From Acanthaster planci (taxonomy: Eukaryota; Echinodermata; Asteroidea; Valvatida; Acanthasteridae), in contig NW_019091413.1 of assembly GCF_001949145.1 (NCBI RefSeq), positions 692,315 through 756,314 on the forward strand: a stretch of 64,000 nucleotides of DNA. Direction: 5' to 3'. Every line of letters begins with the position of its first letter. Position 1 is the stretch's first letter. The position numbers and the translations under genes are program-made. Shown one piece after another: positions 38,901-50,900 of this stretch. Below the pieces are notes generated by a model. That model searched no databases and was not told the origin of the DNA. It saw only the letters and a list, made by a program, of their open reading frames with translations.

Positions 38901-41900
38901 AGCCTCCACTTCAGCAACCACAGTAAGTAGTGCCTCATCACACACCATGTGCTCTAGCTTGAAGTACATTCTTCAGGATCTTACAAATGGAACGCACCAT
39001 ACATTCCCAAACACCTCCCATGTGACTTGCTTTTGGGGGCCGGGACTGAACTGCCGTTCACTGAAGAAAATTCCCATCTTCTACTGGTTCAGGGATACGA
39101 TATTCTCGAAGCTCACGCTCCGCACCTGTGAAATTGGTCCCATTGTCACTTATGATCTTTTCAGGTGCACCTGTCCAACTGATGAGCCGCCAAAGGGTAT
39201 TTATGAATGCATCTGTGTCAAGTGAGTGAGTAATCTCTATGTGTAAAGCCCTCACTCTGAGACAGGGGAAAGTGCATCCATATCTTTTGACATGACTGTG
39301 CCACTGTTTCGCATAAAGTGGACCAAAATAATCCACCCCAACGTATACAAAGGTTGGCTTGTCTGGGGTGTTGACAGCTGAGTGCATTCTCCTCTTACAC
39401 GGGAAACGCCTTCCAATCACTCGCCTCAAGGTACATGCTCCTTTCAGAACCCAAAATAATACCCATCAGCCTTGGTAGGTCATTCAGCCATTGCTTCCAT
39501 CTCATCATCTCTCGTTCCTCTATCTTTTCATCCCAGCCACAGCCCTTGGGACACACATCTTGAAGAAGAATCTTTGCTGGCAGGATGACTGGTGCCAAGA
39601 AGCCCACGCGTACTTGGGTGGGACTCGAACCCAAGACCTCCTGCTTACTAGTGCAGACGCCTTAAACATTCGACCACCGAGCTTGCTGGTGCCAGCCACT
39701 GAGATGGGTCAGATTCATTCTGTATCTTTGCAACATGGTTCGCTACAAACGTATGAAACCTGCGACTCATTCGAATATACTGAAGAACTGATGTAGTCTG
39801 TCCAACATACTGTCTCTATGATGAGCAGGCACATCTCCCTCTGGATTAGCTGATTCAACTTCACTGCCGGTGTCGGCTGGCTGGTTTGAATCAGATGTTA
39901 GCTTGAAATAATTCTTCCAGGAGCAGGAGGTCGTGGGTTTGAGTCCCACCCGAATACGCTTGTGGTTTTTCACAAGCCCTAGGGGGCATACACTGAGCAT
40001 ACAGTGTTAAAATGCACGTCGGGCAGGGCAAAAAATCCTAAATTAATTTACATCAGTGCACCTACCAGATTATTCGTGAAAACTGGTCCTTAAGGGAGCA
40101 ACTGGTCATTCAGTGACACACCCTTGTACTTGGCACTGTAATCAAATACCACCCCGAGTTTGTCTGGGGTTTGTGGGTGAAACACTGGATGGTTGGGGTA
40201 GATACCGTACTGCCTGTCGTACTGTTGCCATTTCTACACCTCTTGGTGGCTGCTCATCAGTGGTAGTCTCAGGTGTGAGACAGGGACGCCTCGATGGAGA
40301 TGTTTCCCTTGCACACCCTTTCTCAAAGTAGACATCGAGGGTTTTCTTATACTTCTCGTAAAGACTGGGGTCTCGTTGAAGTGGCCTCTTTAATGACTTT
40401 ACTCTTAACTCAGCAAGAGTGCGGTTGTCTGGCAAACTCGGATTATGGCAATGCCATGGTAGACTGACCTGGTAGTGACCTTCAACGCTTGTCACTGTTT
40501 CTTCCATGATGGTCTTTGCTCGCTTATCTTCTACCAAGTCAGCAGCTTCAACATCAACCATCTGGCCACCGAAGTCTGGCTCTCAGAATTTCTCAACTGC
40601 TCGCTGTAGCAAATTGTCTTCATGCAGAATATGATTTACAATGAAACTTGACTGTTTCTTGGTCGAGGTTGTTGGCCCCAGAAGCAAAGACCGGACAGCA
40701 TAGGGCTCCTTTTACTTACCACGTCTCTTCTCCAGAACCCAGAAAACTTCTCGGACGTCTACTCCTATCAGCAACATAACTTGATTCTCGATGTTCTTGG
40801 GAAAGTTGTTTCCATTTAAGTGTGGCTACAGTGTGACGTCTTCTTCCCTGGGGAAGCTGTTCCCAGCAAACACATTGATGTTTTTAGAAGGTGATAGACA
40901 TGTTATGCCTAATGTTTCATAATATTCTACAAAAAAGTTATGGTGACATGGTCTCAGAAACATTTTAATAACATTTTAATGATATTAAGGGATATCGTTG
41001 GCGAAACATCTTTCCGATGGGGGTTAGCATGATATTAACACATGAAAATGATGTGTTAATGGCAATATTGTCATTATATTTTGAAATGACGTTATAGCGA
41101 CTGATCTTAAAAACATTTTAATGACATTTTTATGATTTTTTACGAAAAGTTTGGGCAATGTTTAAATTAAATCATATTGCTATAACACTAAAAAAAAATC
41201 AAAAATAAGGTCATATGACCCCATGACATTTGCAATCCGCTGAAGTCAGCACTTCTTGTCTGTTTTCCAAACAACGTGCAGTTTCATTCAAATCCTAATT
41301 TTATACTGGTTTCTGAAACGAATGAAACCAGTTTTGTCCGAAGCGTAATCTGTCATTCACTCCTGAAATTGAAACGCATATTAATTAATACACAAATAGG
41401 TGTACACGTATGTTCACCCATCACTGCCGCTGTATCAATTTAGTTATACATGATCTTGTATGAGATTGTATGGAGCGGCGCATGACATGGGTAGCCATAA
41501 TCCAGTCCTGCCTCCTACGATATGGCTTCGAATTTTGATCAAAACAGGCAGCGGTGGAGAGCCGTAGCCAGTGTTCGATACTTGTGCATGCCGTAGTCTC
41601 ACATGGAGACGCCGCACCGCGTGTTGCCAACATAGAGTACAACATAAACCGTTGAAAATATTTCTTGTAGGGGTTTTCCTGAAGATAAACCCCACATATA
41701 TATTTGCAATGGACGTTTGTAATGACACACATGGAAAAGCCAAAAGTGCAAAAAGAATTTTTACAGAGATATTGAGCCATTTCATGCAACAGCGTCATTA
41801 GAAGTGAGTATCGTTCCTTATCATAAACTGATTTTTATCGACACCATTAAACCCTACTAAATTCTGCACTATTCGAATATCAGCTGGACTTTCGGTTAAG

Positions 41901-44900
41901 CAAGGTATTGCTGTGACAGAATAAAATCACAGCGAACCTGATTTTTAAGTTTGTGAATCTCGCTTTAAAAAAATTGCAAGCTAATGACCATCAGGATGGC
42001 TTAGTTCAACGGTGGCTTCACATTTATGTGTTTCACATTCCTGTGAAAACCTCAATTGCAAGAGTATACTGATTTGTTTCACGGGAAGAGAGGAAATAAA
42101 TAAATTTCCACCTCTCGAAGAAGGCAACTGCATATTTGATAACATAAGATCATTGACTAACAAAATCATCCATCAAACGTCTCGTTTCCATCGCGAAAGC
42201 TCACTGGGGTTCCAATGTACCACTCTGAACAATAAGCAAAACTAAGTTGAAAAAGGAAACATACGTGTGTAGCGCCTCGTAAATAAATGGGTTTTTTTCT
42301 GCTTCCTATATGCGGCAACTCTCTATAATGTTGTCTGTCTTAAGATCGTATTTTATGGTGCTATATCTCTGTCCTCCTTATTCACAGTAAACACCAACAG
42401 AAAATTGTGTTGGATGAGCTATACTATTTTGAGCCAATTTGTATCTGTGGAACTTTTAATCATAAACTTCTACAACATAGGCCTATGTTTCATTCACCTA
42501 CTCTAAAAACATATCACTATTGAGCAAAACTGAAATTTTTGATGACAGATGTGACAGAATTGCAGCAACGCTTGATAACCAGGCCACTTAGGATCAATAT
42601 GTAAATTGAAGTCAAAGCAACACAGTAATAGTACATCATAATAATAACATGCAGAACACTGTCATACAACACCGACCAACTGTCACAACGTTCCTGCTAA
42701 GTATAGTATTCTGAAATATTCTTTCATGGAATTAAACAGTAATAACATTTTCATTGCATGCAATTGAAAATAGATATTTTTCAGAATGGTAATTGTGGAC
42801 TTCTCAAATAATATTTGTGCTATATAATTACAGACACAGTAAAACATATAAATCATAATCATCTTTAATATATGTATGAAAATAGTTGAGATATGTTTGA
42901 CATTATTTGCTGTACTTACGAATAACAGTTCGTACATATCAGCAAAACATATAATAAACTGAAATGTGAAAACGATGTTTTTCAGTATTATACATGTAGG
43001 CCCTGTATCAAAATCCTTGTTGATCAAACCGTTTCGAATATTATTGTGTGATACTTAAACGGCAATCTGTAAACATTATTGATACTTCCGTAGACCCAAA
43101 CGTCGATGGAATATTAGAAAGTTTGACATATTTTATATTTGCTCAACGCCCCTTAACTGTAAAATGAGAAAGATTCCAAAACATCAAAACATATCAGAAA
43201 CGAAACGACTATGTTAACATGACTTCTGAGATCAACATACTTCGTTTATCTCATTTTATAAATGAGTCTCATACATCCATTTATGTTATAAATAAGAATT
43301 TATGATGTTCATTTAACTTATGGAAGTGTCAGCGGTTCAGCTAGCTCAAACACCCATGAGTAATGTGAGAACGTTAAAAAAAATTCGTATAATATTTGTG
43401 TGATAATTTATCGTTTTAGCTACAGTTTTACAAGTACATTGTGTGAACATCCTGTCGCGTTCCCTAAATATCAAGTCGATGGTAGCATGGACTTTACAAG
43501 TGTCTATGGGATGTGATATTTGGGGTCAACAATTTATTGAGAGGTGGACCGTGGGTTTGGGTGACAGTTAAACTGGATAATTGGTGAAAGAAATCACATC
43601 CACTTCAACACCTTTTTAAAATAACCATGTGGTGGTTTCGTCTTTTCAAAGATTTAAAAATTGTTTTAAGAATTTTATTATCACCACATCATATCGTCAT
43701 AACAGCTTTAAATATCTTTAGCACTGCTATAAAACACGTGAAGATAATATTCTCACTACATTGGGGTACAAATTTGATGACTTCTAAATAATGTCATGAA
43801 CATATAACTTTAGCAAATATTTTTTTGCGATAAAACCTGTTTCAAATATTTCACAATAACAATTAGAGAACATTTAACATGCCATTGATTAACATCAAAT
43901 TTGGGGCATTTGAATAATGTTATCACAACGTTTTTTTATTTTGTTTAATAATTGTATGCTGTAATAAAATGTAATTTCCAAATGTTTTAGTCACAACATT
44001 GGTGCGACCTTCAAATAATGTTGTCGCAGCATCGTATGCTCGCTGGGTTGTCTAATACTGGCAACTTGTCAACAGTCCACACTTTGGGTGTGTCAATTAT
44101 CTCTTCTCCTTCCAGGTCTTTCACTGTCAGGCTTACTTCGGCACCAGCTGTGCTCATTGTTGACAGTTGTCAGGCTGATTTTCTTTCCACGCTTTTGAAG
44201 TTAAGTTGTTCCAGCAACCTTCTGCCACAGAGCGATGTATCACTCCCACTGTCTAAAAGTGCCCATGTCTGAACTTCCTTTACCCTTCCCTTCACTGTGA
44301 CCAGAACAACTCTTATAGGCACACCCTCTTTGTAGAAGCTGTAGTAACGTTGCATTGACGTTTTCACTTTGATTGCCGTTTGGCTTACTTGTAGCGTGAC
44401 TCTTATGCTTGTCCCGGCCCTGTTTGCAGAACCGGGATTGGACGTCTTGGCACCTTCTTCCTTTGAGCCTTTGTTGTCTCTGTGCGGAGGATGTAACAGC
44501 GATTGGTGTTTCCATGTACAGCCCTTGACATTACATGTTGGTTTCAGCATGCACCCTTTAGCCATGTGTGTGGTCGGTAGCAGTTGTCAACTAAGTTGTT
44601 GCTTCGAACAAACTTCGGCCTATTGTCATAAGACCTTTGCCGAAATTCTTTGCATTCCTTCAATGTGTGTGATTGAGAACAGCAATGACACAGTGGCACA
44701 TATACAGTAGTTCCCTCGTTGAGGATGACTCGACTCATTTGCTTTTTCAACAGCGTCAAAACCTTGTGTGGCAAGAGTGGTCACCTTTGCTGGCTTGCCT
44801 CAAGCTTGGTTGTGGCATCTTGTCTGCTCGAACATTTTCTCCAATGTTCTGGCCATATACATCTTACTTGCTGTCTTTGATTTCTGTTCGATGAAGTCGG

Positions 44901-47900
44901 TCATGTGTGAGAACTTTGGCTTGACAGAACCTTAATTGAATCATGATCTGAATTCTTTTATTGAGCCCAAAGACTGAAGGTGTATAAGCAACAACCGCTG
45001 TACCTTGAGGAGGTTGTCAGAACTGCTCCTATATATCTGTTGAGTATCCAATCTGTGACAGCCGAGGGCTGGCCTAACTTGACATTTTCTCATCTGACGG
45101 GCAAGCTCACACAATGCAGCTCCCTCATTTGGCCTGATTGGTTGTCCATCTGTGACTTTACGGATCAAGGAGTGAGTGATGATGTGTGGCTGACCAAACT
45201 GGTCACGAAGAATTTCCCTAAATAATTTGTATCCAGCACTCTCCTCCATCAACAGGCAATTCTCAATACTGTCCCTAGCTTTTCCCTTGCAGAACTGAAT
45301 ATGGTAAGTGAGCCTTACCCTGTCTTCTTGAACCTGGCTAGCAATGTTCACATCAAAATTGTGAATGAATCTGGAGAGTAGTTTGCAGGATCATTACTGA
45401 AGGAGAGCAGAGCTGGCTTAGATGACCAAAGTCATGGCATGGACCAACTGTGCAAGACTTGTCAAATCGGCTTTAGCATTGCTCTTTGTGGCGTAACTGT
45501 TGGTAGATGGAGGGGCATCATATACTGGAGAAGATTCCGGCTCAGAAACTCCCACAGCAGTAGCTGGATCCTGCTCTGGTAACTCTTTCACAGCTTGTTC
45601 CTCCGTGCAACCTTCTTCCTCCCTAACTTCATTCTCACAAAACTGCAGTTGCTGCTCGGCTTGCTGTAACTGATATCAGCCTTCATCTAGCTGCTTCAGC
45701 CTTTGCTCAAGTCTCAGGCTTTCCTGTGCCAACGTTTGCCTTGAGACGGTGCGAGCATCTGCTTGGCCTTGGCCTCTTTCCATATGGAAACTGAACTCAC
45801 ACTGCCCCTTGAGCTGGCCCTAAATCGGCTTCTCTAACTGCACCCATGTTATCAACATGTACATCTAACTTAGTAACAATTATAAGAAATCCCATGAATC
45901 ATTGACCAATGGAAAATAAATACAGCTACGCATCTTGCTCATAAATGTTTCGTGGTATAATGTGCAACTTGTCTCGAGTTATCCAACCATAATATGCACA
46001 AAACCCTTCGCGAAACTAGGTTACTGAATATACCCAAAATCCTCTAGATTTGTCATAAGTTTCCACCTTAAACAAATCTACAAACTTACGGATTGTGTTG
46101 AATCAAATGTGACAAAAAATGGGACCTTTAAACTTTGTTAATTTTTACATTGTTTGAGGGGCAAATTAAGGTACGTGAGAAATACTTTGCGGATCATCAG
46201 AATCATGAGGAATTTTCACCTTTGACCTAAAAGTCTGTGCATCATCAGAGGGCGCCCTAACATATTACTGGTGAAATATCCTGTTGATTAAATAACTTTC
46301 AATCGCGACGTTCATGCATCAGTAAAAATGTGATGCAAACCTTAAACGAAAAACAGCAAATAACATTTTGCCGCTACTATGCCTTATAAAGGTGCTTTTG
46401 ACAATGAGTGCACTTTTTAGTGCTAATAATGTTGAACCAATCATCGGCCATTGCGTGACAGAACCTGCTACCTACCTATCGAGTTAGAATCCGCCAACGC
46501 AGCTTGTGAAATTGTGTGAGCTGGCCCTCAGATTGTTTTAAGGTTTTGTCGTAATGACCTTTCCGCACTGAGTCAACGGTATGTTCCTCTCCCGACCAGT
46601 CGTAAATAGTATTTGTACATGGAGATTGGCGCGAGCGTGACGCAAAGCTAGCCTGTGGTTTATCAACTGTTTAATAGACCGACCACATGACCGGTAGGAA
46701 TAGCTGAACTGTCTTATGTGTTTCTGAGTTCATGTTCAAGGCAATGGGATTCTCTAAAACCAGATTTTCGATGGGGTGCCGGAGCAATTTCTCATCAAGT
46801 TCAAGAACCCATGCTGGTGGAACAGGCATTCCATTTCTGGTCGACCAAATATGGCCCTGACTGGAACTACCAGTACCCTGCGATGCATGCCATATTTCTT
46901 TCTTGCCGGTATGCCCAAGGCAGGTACGACCGACCTCTACGCAAAATTACATGGACATCCGCAGGTGATCAAAACAACTGTAAAGGAACCACATTGGTGG
47001 ACACGGCATCGCTTCCGTGGAGGTACAAGCCTTTATTATAACCTACATCCAGGATTTCCCCCCCTTTTTTTGTAAAATATCCTTCACTGAAAAATTGGGA
47101 ACAACAGTTTTACATCGACTTCAGGTTGCTTCGCCAGCAATCCACATATTTTTTTTCTGCAAAGACCTTTGCGGAGTGTACTGAATTGTTAAATCAAGAC
47201 CTTATGTTTTGCCCATTTTCGTGTAGTAAGCCTAAAAATGTACCTCGACAAGCAGTCCATCAACATTGCACCAAGGCTTAAAAATGGTCCGGATCCAAAC
47301 ATTATCATCGGTAAGTATTGCATATTCCAATGTTAACCTTAACCCTTACCCTCCTCAATCCTTCACCTGTTGGAGGACTGAGGAGTGTTAGGGTTTATCT
47401 GTTTGTCCCACTTCCGCAAAACGTATAGAGCCGTTTGTCTTTTTATTATCCTGAAATTTCAATATGCTAATTGGACAAAATTTTTCCAAGGCATTTTTGT
47501 TGGCGGCAAAGGCCATTGGAAATGTACAGCGGTGCTATTTTGATCATTTTCTCTCAGGTTTTCATGATAAGAAGAAGAATCATGGAATGTCTCAATGCGC
47601 TTATTATCATTTTTTTTTCACTTGTTCATTTTTTCTTCAGAAATCCCCATTAAATCGTTTTTGCTATTAGTTTCTAATCAAATCAGGATTTTTTTCTGTA
47701 AAAAGACACAATCGCGATTTTCCCTGTGTGCATACACGACATTAAGCGTGAAAAATCCCGCCTAGATTACAAACTATAACAAAACGATCCAATAGGATTT
47801 TTTGAGGAGAAAAAAATAAAGCCAGAAAACCAGAGAGAAAATTATCAAAATCACACCCCCTTACATTTTCAAAGTCCCTTGCCGCCAAGGCCATTTGTGG

Positions 47901-50900
47901 GCATGTGTGCAGAATTATGAATTTATTAGTGAAAGGTTAATTGGCATCCCTTCTTTGTCTCTTCCTCTCCCTCAACAGGAGATTCGTCGGCTTCAACCCT
48001 CTGGGATATCATAGAATGGCGGCGTCTGTCCCACGCACCGGACATACAGCCACCGCACATTCTGTCTGAAATAATTGGAACGATCCTCCCAGATGCTCGG
48101 TTTATAGTGATACTCAGAGACCCTGTTGATCGGTAAGTAAGCATGTTTGAAAAATGGAGCAGATGTTCATAGGGCTTTATATTTTTGGCTGAAGCAGAAA
48201 ATTATATCTGCCAAATATGACTTTGTTAAGGCTGCATAATTTCATAAACCTGGTGCAGTAGTTAATCGGAGGAACAGAAAAAATAGGAAACTAGTTATTC
48301 GGCGAATTCTTTGGGAAAATTTTACCACACAGCTACCTCTATGGGCCAATATCAGATACCTAGAAGAACACAGGTCAGGTGCCTGTCAGTTCAGATAAGA
48401 AATACAGATTGTCTTATCTGAACCTGTTTTGCTCTGATGTGAATGTTTCAGTGTAGCGGGTCTGTGAAATAGGCTCTATACAGATGGTTATCTTTTTAGG
48501 ACCTACCATTATAAAAAAGTGATGTAATGTAAAATGTAAATAACAAAAGATATAAAGTTTCCTTTTTGCCTATGTCTCTGGCCGCTAGGTTGTATTCAGA
48601 CTTCAATTACTTTAATAGCTACGACTATCACAAAGGCCCATCGATTTTCCATGACTATGTCATGAAGTTCATTGCCAAGTTCCAGTCCTGCCTTAGGAAA
48701 CCCTTGGATTATCGCACCTGCACTTACGCTCTTCAGAATGAAACTCGTACGGTAAGATTGTTAAATCTACTACTCCTCAGCATTGTAGTATGATACAATT
48801 ATTTCTCTTTTCTTCCATATTTGTCTTGGTGCTGTTTGTGAGGATGCCCTATTACGTGTGAATACCCGCCCTCTTGAGTTACCGCTCTATTTCGTGTAAT
48901 TGTGCACGCATGCGCTCAAATGGCTTTGGCGGCAAAGGCCATTGAAAATGTACAGGAGGATGTGACTTTCATCATTTCCTCAGGTTTTCTGCCTATGTTC
49001 ATTTTTTCTTCAGAAAATTCCATGAAATCGTTTTTGCTATTAGTTTCTAATCTAAGCGGCATTTTAGTGCTCCGTAATGTACCGATCGTGATTTTTCCTG
49101 TGCGCACGAGATTAAGAGTGAAAAATCCCGCTTAGATTACAAACTATAGCAAAAACGATTTAATGGGATTTTCTGGGGGAATAACTGAACAAAGCCAAAA
49201 AACCTGAGAGAAAGTGATCAAAATCGCACCCCTGTACATTTTCAATGGCCCCTGCCGCCAAGGCCATTTGTGCGTATGCGTGCATAATTATGATTTATAA
49301 GTGAAAGGTCTATTACCTGCTACCAGTCCCTCAATTCGGAGGACGTCTGTAAGACGTCTGGAGACTAGACTGTGTACATGACGGGAACCAGTCTACAATC
49401 TTTTTTTGTTTTCTTCTTTTGTAAAGGGTCCGATTTACAGGTACAAGTACCCACCCGCCATTAGTAAACGAGGCTCTTAAAGCAAAATCCTATGTACTAA
49501 ACAAAAACGCAGAAGTAACCACCATCGATTCCAGGAATTGACGTGAGCATAGTTGCCGCAACCAGCAGAAGGCTTTACAGACGCCTTTCCATATGCGTAT
49601 CAACACCTCTGACAATCGCTCCCCGAGGCCGAACGCAACACACACAAGTGATACGTTAATGGCGTTGATTTCGTGTCTGTGAAAGTTAGTGAAACGCATG
49701 AACGCATCGTGCACGCAACGCATATTTGCCATGATATGGAAAAACGCCTTAACGCTGCAAACTTGGCCATGAAATAAATTGACCTTTCAAAATATCTTTT
49801 CAATTGGAAACAAACCTCACAAAACAGGGCAAATTCAAACTCTTTACAGCATACCCACTATTTCACGCGCGCGAGCGCGACTGGTTTTTCCCCCTCGTTC
49901 AGTATCTACGACCCAACATGTGTAAGGCCAAGGCTGTACGCTGTGCTACTGCAGCAGCTGTGCCGAACTCAAATGATCCAATGTTGTAAAGTTCGGCACG
50001 GCAATGGCACGGCGTTTAGCGCGATTCGGCTCGACAAGCCCTTTAGCTCGATAGGGTATGCCGTGCTGTGGCCCGTTTCAAACGTTTTCCTCGATTTTGT
50101 TGTATTCGACAAGGCATAACACGACGTTTTAAACGGGCGTAAGTTCGACGTTTAGCGTAACTGTCGCGTTGTTGCCGCCGTACTCTTGCCACACTCATTC
50201 GAATTGAGTTCGGCACGGCAGTGGCATAGCGTCTAGTCTTGGCCTTAACACCGCTTACGTAAATCTAAAGACCATGTTATATTACTACGTCGTGTGCCTG
50301 GAAGAAGGGCATGAGCGGTTACGCCCTTTTGCCGGGAAGCATGATCACTGCCAAAAAAAAAACTTTTTCCAGTAAAGGAGGTATTTTTGCAACTGTTTTA
50401 TTTTAATGAAATATTCGAATTTTTTTGCAAAAAAATTTTAAATGTTTTTTAAGTTGTTCAAAGGTAGCTTTTTGTACTTCCAGCATGCTTCGTGATATAA
50501 TACCTGCATTTTGCGGTAAATCAGGGTGTTCTGTTCAGGCCTCTGTACAGTGCGTGGTGAGAGTTGTTGCACTGCGCGGTAAGAGTTCATGCACTGAGCG
50601 ATGAGAGTTGTTTGGCAGCGCAAAGAGTGTTGTTCAGCGGCGCAGTAAGGCTGAGTTGGGGTGGCTTGTTCTCGTGTGTTCACGAACAGCTCGATTGGTT
50701 GTTCGGCCGCTCGAACGCCGGGAACGTACAACCGGTTATCGGTACTAGTTATTTGTAGCTGCAAGCAACATGGCGTCGTCCTTGTGCATTCTTCGAAAGT
50801 TAATGTTTGGATAATTGGGTTAACTTCTTTTCCATTAAAAATCATTTCCGTCATGGAAAATTAGCGTTAATTTTAGAAAGTTTCCATTGTTTCCAGCTTT

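Larger units (their letters stand above)
37480..46365 (-). mobile_element. BEL/Pao LTR retrotransposon, decayed and nested
   Basis: An 8.9-kb minus-strand element fills most of intron 2 of the sulfotransferase. The two ends match as LTRs (37480-37722 and 45854-46365). Between them, read right to left, are a DUF1759-type gag, a Cys-rich knuckle, an aspartic protease, the start of a reverse transcriptase, an integrase and a DUF5641-like C-terminus: the BEL/Pao domain order. The RT core and RNase H are missing and stops occur in several domains, so it is dead. A 3.19-kb DNA transposon interrupts it at 40862-44047, and SINE-like sequence replaces the RT core. Confidence 0.88.

Noticed and set aside
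39590-39690. tRNA-Thr (AGT) gene
   Set aside because: The anticodon and T arms look right, but the acceptor stem does not pair and the sequence is embedded in a dead retroelement. Treated as a SINE head.
41421-41798. 125-codon minus-strand frame in the nested transposon
   Set aside because: Two frames overlap on the same strand and neither resembles a transposase or any known domain.
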